Below, one piece after another: positions 1 through 7,923 of a stretch of 64,000 nt of DNA. The position numbers and the translations under genes were made by a program. Position 1 is the stretch's first letter, and each line of letters begins with the position of its first letter. The DNA is taken from contig CAJGBY010000010.1 of NCBI GenBank assembly GCA_904501735.1, positions 25,841 through 89,840 on the forward strand, read 5' to 3'. Under the pieces are notes generated by a model. That model saw nothing but the letters and a program-made list of their open reading frames with translations, was not told where the DNA came from and ran no database searches. This DNA comes from an uncultured Muribaculaceae bacterium. GTDB lineage: Bacteria; Bacteroidota; Bacteroidia; Bacteroidales; Muribaculaceae.

Positions 1-2
1 CC

Positions 3-1421
3 GACCCTGAAGCTAGCGACAACGATAAATATGTTGCGCTAAACTTCCTTCGCAATGCTGAAATTGCAGCTAAGGGCAAACTTCCTCTTTGCCAAGACAC
101 TGGTACAGCTATCATTCACGGCGAAAAGGGACAACAAGTATGGACTGGCTATTGTGACGAAGAAGCTCTTTCTCTTGGTGTTTTCAAAACTTACACTGAA
201 GAAAACCTTCGCTACTCACAAAATGCACCACTAAATATGTATGACGAAGTGAACACTAAGTGCAACCTTCCTGCTCAAATCGACCTTGAAGCTACTGAAG
301 GTATGGAATACAAGTTCCTTTGCGTTACTAAAGGTGGTGGTTCAGCCAACAAGACTTACCTTTACCAAGAAACTAAGGCTATCTTGAATCCTGCAACTCT
401 TGTGCCTTTCTTGGTTGACAAAATGAAGACTCTTGGTACTGCAGCTTGTCCTCCTTACCATGTTGCATTCGTTATCGGTGGTACTTCTGCCGAAAAGAAC
501 CTTCTTACAGTGAAACTTGCTTCTACTCACTACTACGACGAACTTCCTACTACAGGTAACGAAGGTGGTCGTGCTTTCCGCGATGTAGAACTTGAAAAGC
601 AACTTCTTGAAGAAGCTTATAAGATTGGTCTTGGCGCACAATTCGGTGGTAAATACTTCGCACACGACATTCGCGTAGTTCGCCTTCCTCGTCACGGTGC
701 ATCTTGTCCAGTTGGTATGGGCGTAAGCTGTTCTGCCGACCGCAATATCAAGTGTAAGATCAACAAAGACGGTATCTGGATTGAAAAACTTGATGACAAC
801 CCAACTGAATTGATTCCAGAAGAACTTCGTCAAGCTGGCGAAGGCGGTGGCGTACAAATCGACCTTAACCGTCCTATGAACGAAGTACTTGCCGACCTTG
901 ACAAGTACCCAGTATCAACACGCCTTTCTTTGAACGGTACAATCATCGTAGGCCGCGACATCGCACACGCTAAGTTGAAAGAACGCCTTGACAATGGTGA
1001 AGAACTTCCACAATACATCAAAGATCACCCTATCTACTATGCTGGTCCTGCTAAGACTCCTGCTGGCATGGCATGTGGTTCTATGGGACCTACAACTGCA
1101 GGTCGTATGGACTCTTATGTTGACCTATTCCAAGCTAACGGTGGTAGCATGATTATGCTTGCTAAGGGTAATCGTAGCCAAGCTGTTACCGATGCTTGTA
1201 AGAAGCATGGTGGTTTCTACCTTGGTAGTATCGGTGGCCCTGCTGCAATCCTTGCTCAAAACAACATCAAGAGCATCGAATGCGTAGAATACCCAGAACT
1301 TGGCATGGAAGCTATTTGGAAGATCGAAGTAGAAAACTTCCCAGCATTTATCCTTGTTGATAATAAGGGTAACGACTTCTTCACACAAATCAAGCAATCT
1401 GCTTGCCCATGTAAGAAATAA
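3..1421 (+). CDS. Class I fumarate hydratase, 5'-truncated by the window edge
   Basis: The enzyme interconverts fumarate and malate in the cytoplasm using an oxygen-sensitive 4Fe-4S cluster. The frame is open from base 3, so the real start lies upstream and the first methionine visible (237) is internal. The visible part begins just before a Leu-Cys-Gln-Asp-Thr-Gly motif that supplies a cluster cysteine, continues through a Ser-Cys-Pro-Val-Gly-Met-Gly stretch, and ends with the C-terminal domain carrying [11 protein letters not shown]. It lacks roughly 50-70 N-terminal residues compared with the family. Codon use is strongly biased to CTT, GCT, GGT and AAG, as expected for a highly expressed gene. 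A strong hairpin terminator follows. The family call is firm; fumarase rather than L-tartrate dehydratase is inferred from the single-chain fused architecture. Confidence 0.93.
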   Translation, partial: DPEASDNDKYVALNFLRNAEIAAKGKLPLCQDTGTAIIHGEKGQQVWTGYCDEEALSLGVFKTYTEENLRYSQNAPLNMYDEVNTKCNLPAQIDLEATEGMEYKFLCVTKGGGSANKTYLYQETKAILNPATLVPFLVDKMKTLGTAACPPYHVAFVIGGTSAEKNLLTVKLASTHYYDELPTTGNEGGRAFRDVELEKQLLEEAYKIGLGAQFGGKYFAHDIRVVRLPRHGASCPVGMGVSCSADRNIKCKINKDGIWIEKLDDNPTELIPEELRQAGEGGGVQIDLNRPMNEVLADLDKYPVSTRLSLNGTIIVGRDIAHAKLKERLDNGEELPQYIKDHPIYYAGPAKTPAGMACGSMGPTTAGRMDSYVDLFQANGGSMIMLAKGNRSQAVTDACKKHGGFYLGSIGGPAAILAQNNIKSIECVEYPELGMEAIWKIEVENFPAFILVDNKGNDFFTQIKQSACPCKK

Positions 1422-1444
1422 AACAATCCGTTTTAACACAATAG

Positions 1445-1480
1445 AAAAGGATTGCACTCAAAGTGCAATCCTTTTTTTAT
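1445..1480 (+). terminator. Rho-independent terminator of the fumarase gene
   Basis: A perfect 14-bp stem (1445-1458 with 1462-1475) closes a 3-nt loop and runs into a T tract 24 bases after the stop codon. Confidence 0.9.
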
Positions 1481-1581
1481 CCCCTTTATCATAGTATTCC
1501 CTTTTTCAACACCATCCACCACATTTCCATAAATATTTTAACCGAAAGCCCTTCATACCCCTTTTCGATCAAAATCATAGT

Positions 1582-1620
1582 ATATAAAAACAAAAAAAAG
1601 GAACTCGATTGAGTTCCTTT
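1582..1620 (-). terminator. Terminator of tRNA-Arg(ACG) copy 1
   Basis: A 10-bp stem (1597-1606 with 1611-1620) has a 4-nt loop. On the minus strand it is followed by a T-rich run and lies 3 bases beyond the tRNA 3' end. Confidence 0.8.
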
Positions 1621-1623
1621 GAG

Positions 1624-1697
1624 TGATTCGCACAGGATTCAAACCTGTAACCTTCTGATCCGTAGTCAGATGCTCTATTCAGTTGAGCTAGCGAACC
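1624..1697 (-). tRNA. tRNA-Arg (anticodon ACG), copy 1
   Basis: It folds into a 74-nt cloverleaf: 7-bp acceptor with one G-U pair, 4-bp D stem, 5-bp anticodon stem with loop CTACGGA, and 5-bp T stem. CCA is not encoded. ACG (A34 normally edited to inosine) reads CGU, CGC and CGA. The sequence is identical to the copy at 9877-9950, including 26 upstream bases. The remainder of the 1422-1933 gap holds only this gene's terminator and promoter and the promoter of the next gene; I see nothing else there. Confidence 0.97.
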
Positions 1698-1718
1698 ATT
1701 TTTGCTTGTTTGCGAGTG

Positions 1719-1726
1719 CAAAGTTA
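1719..1726 (-). promoter_or_regulatory. TAnnTTTG promoter of tRNA-Arg copy 1
   Basis: On the minus strand the box reads TAACTTTG, 21 bases before the mature tRNA 5' end. It matches the Bacteroidota primary sigma factor -7 element. Confidence 0.7.
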
Positions 1727-1908
1727 CAAACTTTATTTCGTTTGTGCAACATTTTAGAGGTTTTTTATTACCTTTTATAATTAATGAATTTAATGCTATA
1801 TACCTAACTTTTTGTATTACAACAGTCTACATATTCCAAGAATAATTACATAAAAATATAGGAATGAATGATTGAGTAAATTATTGCGGAAAAATGATGT
1901 AAAATAGC

Positions 1909-1916
1909 TAATTTTG
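1909..1916 (+). promoter_or_regulatory. TAnnTTTG promoter
   Basis: TAATTTTG lies 17 bases before the ATG at 1934. A TTG at 1884-1886 is a possible -33 element. Confidence 0.55.
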
Positions 1917-1933
1917 TACAAAATAAATCTTGA

Positions 1934-3109
1934 ATGAAAGTAGTACGCATCTTTAATCCAGAACATGACCTTGCCTTGGCATTTGGTGGTACGAATTACA
2001 CTCCACCGCCAATGGCTCGCTTGCTTCGTCGCGATTTACAATTGTTGCCAATGTGGATTGGTGATAATGGTGAATGTGTGTTGTCGCAAGGCGATGACAT
2101 CGACAACTCTTGGATAGAGGATATGAATAATGTGTATGGGTTAGGGGTTGAAATGGCTACTACTGAGCAGATTCCTTATTTTGATGCATTTTCTCCGTGG
2201 GGATGGAATCATTTTTTGCGTAGAAGACTTTTCCTTGATGGAGCAAAAGAAAGCGCATTACCTTCGATTGAAGATGTGGATAATATAAGAAAGCTTTCGC
2301 ATCGTCGCATATCGATTGAAATTCATCGAATGTTTCTTGATCGCGTGAAGGGATTGCGAGATATTATTCCTATTGAATGCTATGATATCGAAGCAGTGCT
2401 CGATTTTGCGCGAAAATATCCTTGCGCCTACACTAAAGCACCTTGGTCGTCGAGTGGAAAAGGAATCTATCGAGCTCTCGATATTGAAGGGTTGGATTTT
2501 ACTCGTTGGTGTAGTGGAATCATAAAGCGACAAGGGTCGATTATGTGTGAATGTCCGCTCGATGCAGTGTTGGATTTCGCGATGGAATTTATATGCGAAG
2601 GAGGCAAAACCCAATTCGTAGGTTACTCGATTTTCAACAACGACACGCACAGCTCATTTAGTAGTGGAATGATAGGCTCTTCCGACTTTTTGCATACACG
2701 ATTAGTCTCTATACTTGGCAACGAATCGTTATTGCGTGATGTGCAAGCTGCTGCCGTGAATATTATCGACAATTTGATTGCGCCCCAATATAATGGCTAT
2801 TTGGGATTAGATATGATGATTTATCGTGATGAGAATGGCGAATTATGCTTAAATCCTTGCATCGAATTGAATTTGCGCACCACAATGGGCGTAGTGAGTA
2901 GTATCATTGGCAATAAGTTACTTGCACATGATGCAAACGGCACTTTCCATGTAGATTTTCATAAAGAAGAAATCAGTGCTGATTATCGAAAGAATCTTCA
3001 AGCTAAATGTCCTCTACAACTTACCAGTGATGGTAAAATAAAAAGTGGAGTGCAATTTCTCACTCCACTTTATTCGGGTACTCAATACTCTGCTTATATA
3101 AAAGTTTAG
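1934..3109 (+). CDS. ATP-grasp-like protein of unknown substrate
   Basis: This 391-residue cytoplasmic protein has no signal peptide. Around residues 165-180 a Thr-Lys-Ala-Pro-Trp-Ser-Ser-Ser-Gly-Lys-Gly stretch resembles the lysine and glycine-rich loop of ATP-grasp enzymes. Near residues 295-330 an acidic Leu-Gly-Leu-Asp segment followed by Asn-Pro-Cys-Ile-Glu-Leu-Asn-Leu-Arg resembles the metal-binding Glu-x-Asn motif of that fold. These suggest a carboxylate-amine or thiol ligase, but no substrate can be named. It is preceded by its own promoter and its last 4 bases overlap the end of the convergent maf gene. The family call is by motif only; a conserved Bacteroidales protein of unknown function is the safe description. 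Confidence 0.6.
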   Translation: MKVVRIFNPEHDLALAFGGTNYTPPPMARLLRRDLQLLPMWIGDNGECVLSQGDDIDNSWIEDMNNVYGLGVEMATTEQIPYFDAFSPWGWNHFLRRRLFLDGAKESALPSIEDVDNIRKLSHRRISIEIHRMFLDRVKGLRDIIPIECYDIEAVLDFARKYPCAYTKAPWSSSGKGIYRALDIEGLDFTRWCSGIIKRQGSIMCECPLDAVLDFAMEFICEGGKTQFVGYSIFNNDTHSSFSSGMIGSSDFLHTRLVSILGNESLLRDVQAAAVNIIDNLIAPQYNGYLGLDMMIYRDENGELCLNPCIELNLRTTMGVVSSIIGNKLLAHDANGTFHVDFHKEEISADYRKNLQAKCPLQLTSDGKIKSGVQFLTPLYSGTQYSAYIKV

Positions 3110-3699
3110 AGTATTTCTTTCAATTCTTGATATAGCTTAAAAATCGGTAGTCCCATCACATTGTAATAACTTCCTACCATACCCGACACAGCCACACAAC
3201 CTATCCATTCTTGAATACCATAAGCGCCAGCCTTGTCGAATGGCTTGTAATTCTCAATATAATAATCGATTTCTTCGTCCGAAAGTTCAGCAAAATTCAC
3301 ATCGGTAACACTGCTAAAACTTTTTGAGAATTGCGTTGTGGTGATAGTAACTCCAGTGATTACTTGGTGAGCGTGTCCCGATAGTTCTCTAAGCATCTTG
3401 TGAGCATCGTCAGCGTCAACTGGTTTGCCAAGAATCTTATTATTACTTACCACAATAGTGTCGGCAGTAATAATAAGTTCGTTGTCGGCCATGCATTGAC
3501 GATAGGCATCGGCCTTCTTTTTAGATATATATTCGGCCACATTGTCGGCTGGCATATCAGCAGGAAAACTCTCGTCGATGTCGTTCAATACGCGAGTAGT
3601 GAATGAAATACCAAGTTGACCGAGTAGCTCTTTGCGTCGAGGAGAATTAGACGCAAGAATCACATTGTAACCTTCGATATTTTTCAATGGATGTTCCAT
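3106..3699 (-). CDS. maf: Maf/YhdE-type nucleotide pyrophosphatase
   Basis: The 197-residue protein begins with the Maf signature Leu-Ala-Ser-Asn-Ser-Pro-Arg-Arg-Lys-Glu-Leu-Leu (residues 15-26) and has the family's Ala-Asp-Thr-Ile-Val (residue 80 region) and the conserved Lys/Tyr-Gly-Ile-Gln-Glu segment near residue 160. Family members hydrolyse dTTP, UTP and modified pyrimidine nucleotides to monophosphates, a house-cleaning role. It is the last gene of a minus-strand run, nitroreductase (4803-4264), kdsC (4245-3721), maf, with gaps of about 20 bases suggesting one transcript. It ends convergently against the ATP-grasp-like gene. Length and motifs are normal. Confidence 0.93.
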   Translation of the reverse strand: MEHPLKNIEGYNVILASNSPRRKELLGQLGISFTTRVLNDIDESFPADMPADNVAEYISKKKADAYRQCMADNELIITADTIVVSNNKILGKPVDADDAHKMLRELSGHAHQVITGVTITTTQFSKSFSSVTDVNFAELSDEEIDYYIENYKPFDKAGAYGIQEWIGCVAVSGMVGSYYNVMGLPIFKLYQELKEIL

Positions 3700-3720
3700 A
3701 AATTATTCAGTTAAGCTATA

Positions 3721-4245
3721 TTACCAGCCAAAAGCCAATTCATCGGTGAGCCATTCGCCTTTAGCTTTCATTACTTGTTCTATGATTTCGCGTCCCACAC
3801 CATAACCACCATTATAAGGGCTGATGTATTTGGCAACCGCCTTCACATCATGAGCAGCATCGGCAGGTGCAATCGACAATCCAGCTACTTTCATTACCTC
3901 GATGTCGGGAATATCATCGCCAATATACACCACTTCCTCGGGTTTGAGACCTGTGCGTTCGAGCCAAGCATTGAAATGGTCGATTTTTCGGCTTGCGCTC
4001 ATAATCACATTTTGCACGCCAAGTCCCACGAAACGCTTTTGCACAGATTCGGTGTTGCCTCCAGTGATAATAGCCAATTCGTAGCCCAATTTCGCAGCAA
4101 GTTGAATAGCATAGCCGTCTTTGATGTTGGCACATCTCATAGGCTCGCCATTGGGGTGCAAAGGAATAACCGATGGAGACAACACTCCGTCAACATCGAA
4201 TGCTATTCCCTTTATTTTGGTCAAATCATAGTTGATTGAACTCAT
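3721..4245 (-). CDS. kdsC: 3-deoxy-D-manno-octulosonate 8-phosphate phosphatase (KdsC-type HAD)
   Basis: A 174-residue HAD hydrolase of the small, capless KdsC subclass. Motif I is Phe-Asp-Val-Asp-Gly-Val-Leu-Ser (residues 16-23) with the two catalytic aspartates; motif II is Ile-Ile-Thr-Gly-Gly; motif IV is Ile-Gly-Asp-Asp-Ile-Pro-Asp. KdsC removes phosphate from KDO-8-P to give KDO for the inner core of LPS; it works as a tetramer in the cytoplasm. It sits between the nitroreductase and maf in a tight minus-strand operon. The alternative is an N-acylneuraminate cytidylyltransferase-linked phosphatase, but KdsC is the usual assignment for a stand-alone protein of this size. Confidence 0.88.
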   Translation of the reverse strand: MSSINYDLTKIKGIAFDVDGVLSPSVIPLHPNGEPMRCANIKDGYAIQLAAKLGYELAIITGGNTESVQKRFVGLGVQNVIMSASRKIDHFNAWLERTGLKPEEVVYIGDDIPDIEVMKVAGLSIAPADAAHDVKAVAKYISPYNGGYGVGREIIEQVMKAKGEWLTDELAFGW

Positions 4246-4263
4246 AGATTTCCTTTCGAAGTA

Positions 4264-4803
4264 TTATTCTTGAGGACGCCATTCGCCAATGTGAACTCGT
4301 TCCCAAAGCATCTTTTCAGGATTGAAAGGCTTGCGTTCTTCGCCTTTTTGACCAAGCGAAATGATACATTCTACTTGCAAATCAGGTGGGATATTCAATA
4401 GAGCCTTTACATAGTCGTCGGCAGTTTCTTCTTCGTCGCGCATGCGACCACGCACTTGCACCCAACAGCTACCCAATCCGAGTGCTTCAGCTTGTAGTTG
4501 AATGAATGTAGCAGCCACCGATGCATCTTCCACCCATGCTTCACTCTTCATAGGATCAACTACTACAGCGATTGCCAAACTACATTTAGCAATTGAACCA
4601 GCACCGAATTCTTTACATTTAGCAAGTTCTTCGAGCATTCGTTTGTCCTCAACTGTAACAAAATACCATGGGCGGCTATTTTTAGAAGTTGGAGCTACAA
4701 GCGCAGCTTCAAGAATTAGCTTTACATCTTCAGCAGAGATTTCTTCCTCAGTATATTTTCTTATGCTACGACGACGCATTAGCAAATCGTGAAAAATTTC
4801 CAT
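4264..4803 (-). CDS. Nitroreductase family FMN protein
   Basis: The 179-residue protein has the nitroreductase fold: an N-terminal Arg-Arg-Arg-Ser-Ile-Arg-Lys-Tyr segment (residues 10-17) for FMN phosphate binding, Ala-Pro-Thr-Ser-Lys-Asn-Ser-Arg-Pro-Trp around residue 40, and a C-terminal Gly-Leu-Gly-Ser-Cys-Trp-Val and Ile-Ile-Ser-Leu-Gly. It probably reduces a quinone, flavin or nitro compound with NAD(P)H; the physiological substrate cannot be read from sequence. It is the promoter-proximal gene of the nitroreductase-kdsC-maf operon, with a near-ideal promoter upstream (4831-4838). Confidence 0.88.
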   Translation of the reverse strand: MEIFHDLLMRRRSIRKYTEEEISAEDVKLILEAALVAPTSKNSRPWYFVTVEDKRMLEELAKCKEFGAGSIAKCSLAIAVVVDPMKSEAWVEDASVAATFIQLQAEALGLGSCWVQVRGRMRDEEETADDYVKALLNIPPDLQVECIISLGQKGEERKPFNPEKMLWERVHIGEWRPQE

Positions 4804-4830
4804 AATTTATCAGTTTAGTTAGTCTGTTGG

Positions 4831-4838
4831 CAAAGTTA
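4831..4838 (-). promoter_or_regulatory. Promoter of the nitroreductase-kdsC-maf operon
   Basis: On the minus strand a TTTG is followed 19 bases later by TAACTTTG, a textbook Bacteroidota -33/-7 arrangement, 27 bases before the ATG. Confidence 0.75.
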
Positions 4839-4870
4839 GTACAATATCACATCATTACAAAACTAAGAAT

Positions 4871-4912
4871 CTTAATAAAACAAAAGAGGTTATCAATTTC
4901 TTGATAACCTCT
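4871..4912 (-). terminator. Terminator of the initiator tRNA gene
   Basis: A perfect 12-bp stem (4885-4896 with 4901-4912), followed on the minus strand by a T-rich tract, lies 7 bases downstream of the tRNA 3' end. Confidence 0.85.
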
Positions 4913-4919
4913 AACTTAG

Positions 4920-4991
<72 letters not shown>

Positions 4992-5001
4992 ATTTGCACT
5001 G

Positions 5002-5009
5002 CAAAATTA
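5002..5009 (-). promoter_or_regulatory. TAnnTTTG promoter of initiator tRNA
   Basis: On the minus strand the box reads TAATTTTG, 10 bases before the mature tRNA, with a TTG 20 bases upstream. Confidence 0.65.
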
Positions 5010-5182
5010 CAACATATTTTCCATTCCCGCAATAGTTAGACTTAATTTTTTATGTTAAAAAACATATTTTTGATGATTTTTGCCCAAAAACGACCTCTTT
5101 TTGGCCCAAAATCACGAGTTTCCCCATTTTTTACTGTCTTTTTTTATACATCTTATTATTTGGTCGCATTACAACTCTTTGC

Positions 5183-5190
5183 TATCTTTG
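5183..5190 (+). promoter_or_regulatory. Promoter of yqgE, probably giving a leaderless mRNA
   Basis: TATCTTTG ends only 6 bases before the ATG at 5197, so transcription probably starts at or next to the start codon. Confidence 0.65.
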
Positions 5191-5196
5191 CAAAAT

Positions 5197-5799
5197 ATGG
5201 ACATTCTTGATTCCGACATAATAAAACTGCGTTTTGATCAACCTATACCTAAGGTGGGCGATATTCTACTTGCCGAACCAATGATGGCAAATAGCATTTT
5301 CACGCGTTCAACTATCGTTCTCATTGAGCACAGCGATAGCATGGGTTCGATGGGTTTTATCACTAATCATCGTTCGGAATATACTCTTAACGAACTTGTG
5401 GAAGAAATAGAGCGCGAGGAAGAGATTCCGGTGTATATAGGTGGTCCGGTGCGTTGCAATCAAATGTACTATATCCACACTCTTGGCAATCTGATTCCAG
5501 AATCGGTGGAAGTGGCTAATGGACTTTATGTGAGTGGTGATTTCAAGGCTATAATTGAATATGTGAATTCGGGAGCACCCATCGAGGGCAAAATTAGATT
5601 TATTCTTGGTTATAGCGGTTGGGACAAAGGTCAACTGGAAGACGAACTGAAAAATTTTGATTGGGCTGTTGCAAATATGTGCGACACCAACACTCTACTA
5701 TCGACCGAAGAAGACACCACTTGGCGCAAATGTGTAACTATGCTTGACAGCCGTTACTGGCTGTGGCTTAATTGCCCAACATCGCCACATTTGAATTAG
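5197..5799 (+). CDS. yqgE: YqgE/AlgH family protein (UPF0301)
   Basis: The protein is about 200 residues. The family motif Gly-Asp-Ile-Leu-Leu-Ala-Glu-Pro-Met-Met near residue 25 and the Gly-Gly-Pro-Val segment near residue 80 are present, as is Gly-Tyr-Ser-Gly-Trp near residue 142. Function is unsettled in the family; AlgH in Pseudomonas was linked to regulation of virulence traits. The reading frame is open further upstream to 5080, but I chose the ATG at 5197 because the promoter box sits immediately before it and family homology begins there. The end overlaps the convergent GNAT gene by 4 bases. Confidence 0.88.
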   Translation: MDILDSDIIKLRFDQPIPKVGDILLAEPMMANSIFTRSTIVLIEHSDSMGSMGFITNHRSEYTLNELVEEIEREEEIPVYIGGPVRCNQMYYIHTLGNLIPESVEVANGLYVSGDFKAIIEYVNSGAPIEGKIRFILGYSGWDKGQLEDELKNFDWAVANMCDTNTLLSTEEDTTWRKCVTMLDSRYWLWLNCPTSPHLN

Positions 5800-6323
5800 G
5801 CTAATAGTTGTAACACCACTACATCTTCATATTGATTTCCAATTCTAACCCACGAGCGCAAGCAACCACAAGTTTTGAATCGGCACGACTTAAACAATCT
5901 TTGTGCGGGTTCGTTGCTCATTGCTGTCAATGCTGTAAGCGAGTGCATTCCTATGTGGGCGAAACAATATTCGCACAATAGGTCGATAGCTCGCTTAGCG
6001 TAGCCTTGCATTCGAGCGTTCACATCGATGTATATACCAACTGATGCGTGTCGGTTGACTGGGTCGAAATCGAAAACATCAATTGTACCAATAGCTTTGT
6101 GCGATGACTTTTCTTCGATAACAAATCGCAGTTGACGGCTCGCAAATATGTCGGCTTCGTAGGTGTCGATATAATCCCACAATTGTTTGCGAGAATAAGG
6201 AGCCACGGCATTGCCAACATTCCATTGCTCGCTATCATTCTCCCACAAATAGAGCATATCCAAATCATTCATTTCAGGAGCACGCAAAACTAACGCTTCA
6301 TCGACCAACATAGCTTGTTTCAT
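5796..6323 (-). CDS. GNAT family N-acetyltransferase
   Basis: The 175-residue protein has the RimJ/RimL-like GNAT layout: an N-terminal Leu-Arg-Ala-Pro-Glu-Met-Asn-Asp strand, an Ile-Gly-Thr-Ile-Asp-Val-Phe-Asp-Phe-Asp core strand near residue 90, and an acetyl-CoA-binding loop of the Arg-Met-Gln-Gly-Tyr-Ala type near residue 120, followed by Ala-Leu-Thr-Ala-Met-Ser-Asn-Glu-Pro-Ala-Gln-Arg-Leu-Phe. It transfers an acetyl group to an amine; the substrate is unknown. It is monocistronic, with its own promoter at 6347-6354 divergent from that of coaW. Confidence 0.85.
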   Translation of the reverse strand: MKQAMLVDEALVLRAPEMNDLDMLYLWENDSEQWNVGNAVAPYSRKQLWDYIDTYEADIFASRQLRFVIEEKSSHKAIGTIDVFDFDPVNRHASVGIYIDVNARMQGYAKRAIDLLCEYCFAHIGMHSLTALTAMSNEPAQRLFKSCRFKTCGCLRSWVRIGNQYEDVVVLQLLA

Positions 6324-6346
6324 ACAATTAATTGATGTTTACTCGA

Positions 6347-6354
6347 CAAAGATA
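6347..6354 (-). promoter_or_regulatory. Promoter of the GNAT gene
   Basis: TATCTTTG on the minus strand lies 23 bases before the ATG, back to back with the coaW promoter. Confidence 0.65.
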
Positions 6355-6377
6355 GGCAATAATATGAAAATAAATAT

Positions 6378-6385
6378 TATCTTTG
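6378..6385 (+). promoter_or_regulatory. Promoter of coaW
   Basis: TATCTTTG lies 28 bases before the ATG at 6414. Confidence 0.65.
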
Positions 6386-6413
6386 ACGCATATTATAAAA
6401 CGATTCAAATAAA

Positions 6414-7238
6414 ATGGGACTTGTAATAGGTATCGATGTAGGTGGTAGTACTACCAAAATTATTGGGCTCAACTGCAAAGGTGAAATTCTTTCTCCTTTA
6501 TTCATCACAGCAGCCGACCCTGTAACTTCACTTTTTGGAGCTTTTGGTAAATATATCTACGACAATGGCTACAACCTAAGCGACATTGAGCAAGTAATGC
6601 TCACAGGTGCTGGCAGTGCATTTATCGATGGCGATCTTTACGGACTACCAACGGCAAAAACCGATGAGTTTCTCGCTAATGGCTTGGGTGCAAGCTATGG
6701 TATGGACCTCGAAAAGCTTATCGTTGTTAGTATGGGCACGGGTACATCTTATGTTCGTATCGATGAGGATGGGATTCGCCACATTGGCGGTATTAGCATA
6801 GGTGGTGGTACGCTACAAGGTTTGTCACAACTACTTCTTAAGACTCGTAATTTCCATAAAATATGCGACTTAGCTTCGCGAGGCGATATTTCTAATATCA
6901 ACTTGCTTATTAGTGACATTTGTAAGCATGACTTAAAGAATCTTCCTCTCGACGCAACAGCATCTTTCTTTGGAAAGGTTACAAGTAGCGATGTTTCCGA
7001 CGAAGATATTGCTCTTGGTTTAATTTTTATGGTGGTGCAATCAATTGGTTCTTCGGCTGTTTTCTCGGCTATGAATAGCGAGATTAAGGATTTTGTCATG
7101 ATTGGCAACCTTACCAAATTACCTCAATGTAAAATGGTATTCCCACTGATGGAACGAATTTATGGAGTGAAATTCCATATACCTCCACATGCCGAATTCC
7201 GCACCGCACTTGGTGCAGCACTTGCATTTAAGAAATAA
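6414..7238 (+). CDS. coaW: Type II pantothenate kinase
   Basis: The enzyme phosphorylates pantothenate with ATP, the first step of coenzyme A synthesis. The 274-residue protein opens with the ASKHA phosphate-1 loop Ile-Gly-Ile-Asp-Val-Gly-Gly-Ser-Thr-Thr-Lys (residues 4-14), and has Ser-Met-Gly-Thr-Gly-Thr-Ser around residue 105 and a glycine-rich Gly-Gly-Ile-Ser-Ile-Gly-Gly-Gly-Thr segment near residue 125, matching eukaryotic-like/type II PanK rather than CoaA or CoaX. Type II enzymes are typically insensitive to CoA feedback in bacteria. It has its own promoter and a terminator shared with recR. Confidence 0.9.
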   Translation: MGLVIGIDVGGSTTKIIGLNCKGEILSPLFITAADPVTSLFGAFGKYIYDNGYNLSDIEQVMLTGAGSAFIDGDLYGLPTAKTDEFLANGLGASYGMDLEKLIVVSMGTGTSYVRIDEDGIRHIGGISIGGGTLQGLSQLLLKTRNFHKICDLASRGDISNINLLISDICKHDLKNLPLDATASFFGKVTSSDVSDEDIALGLIFMVVQSIGSSAVFSAMNSEIKDFVMIGNLTKLPQCKMVFPLMERIYGVKFHIPPHAEFRTALGAALAFKK

Positions 7239-7240
7239 GA

Positions 7241-7268
7241 AAAATCCCGTCAATGACGGGATTTTTTA
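7241..7268. terminator. Bidirectional terminator between coaW and recR
   Basis: A GC-rich 8-10-bp stem (7243-7252 with 7254-7263) is flanked by an A run on the left and a T run on the right, so it can act on both convergent transcripts. Confidence 0.8.
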
Positions 7269-7276
7269 TTTCATAG

Positions 7277-7909
7277 TTACTTATTCTTTGCAAACGAATC
7301 GGAGAATAGTGTTCTATTAAGAATCGAACGACCAAGTGTGAGTTCATCAGTATATTCAATGTCATTACCCACACTCATTCCGCGAGCAAGCATAGTTATT
7401 TTTACATCAGGATATGGCGCCAAACGACGGAATATATAGAAATTGGTAGTGTCGCCTTCCATTGTGGCACTAAGGGCTAATATAACCTCTTTCACTTGTC
7501 CTTCTTTCACTCTCTCTACGAGACTTTCTATTTCAATATCTTGTGGCCCCACGCCGTCCATAGGTGAAATCAATCCGCCAAGGACATGATATAGTCCATA
7601 GTGTTGGTGCGTATTCTCAATGCTCATCACATCTTTCACATTCTCCACCACGCATATCACACTTTCGTCGCGCGAAGGATTTGAGCATATAGGACACACC
7701 TCACTTTCCGAGATGTTATGACATTTTTGACAATACTTAATCTCTTTTCGCAAACGAATTATGGCCTCACCAAAAGAGATTGATGCATTCTCGTTTTGTC
7801 GCAGTAAATAAAGCACCAAGCGCAAAGCCGTTTTGCGGCCTATACCAGGCAACTTAGCAAACTCGCTTACTGCGTTTTCAAGCAATGATGATGCAAATTC
7901 TTGGTCCAT
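7277..7909 (-). CDS. recR: Recombination mediator RecR
   Basis: The 210-residue protein has the RecR architecture: helix-hairpin-helix with Leu-Pro-Gly-Ile-Gly-Arg-Lys-Thr-Ala (residues 19-27), a four-cysteine zinc finger (Cys-x2-Cys ... Cys-x2-Cys, about residues 57-75), and a Toprim domain with Glu-Asn-Val-Lys-Asp near residue 90. RecR works with RecO (and RecF) to load RecA on SSB-coated gaps. The gene starts 14 bases after the flavodiiron gene stop, so both are probably on one transcript from the promoter at 9119-9126. Confidence 0.95.
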   Translation of the reverse strand: MDQEFASSLLENAVSEFAKLPGIGRKTALRLVLYLLRQNENASISFGEAIIRLRKEIKYCQKCHNISESEVCPICSNPSRDESVICVVENVKDVMSIENTHQHYGLYHVLGGLISPMDGVGPQDIEIESLVERVKEGQVKEVILALSATMEGDTTNFYIFRRLAPYPDVKITMLARGMSVGNDIEYTDELTLGRSILNRTLFSDSFAKNK

Positions 7910-7923
7910 TAGTTATTGCGTTT

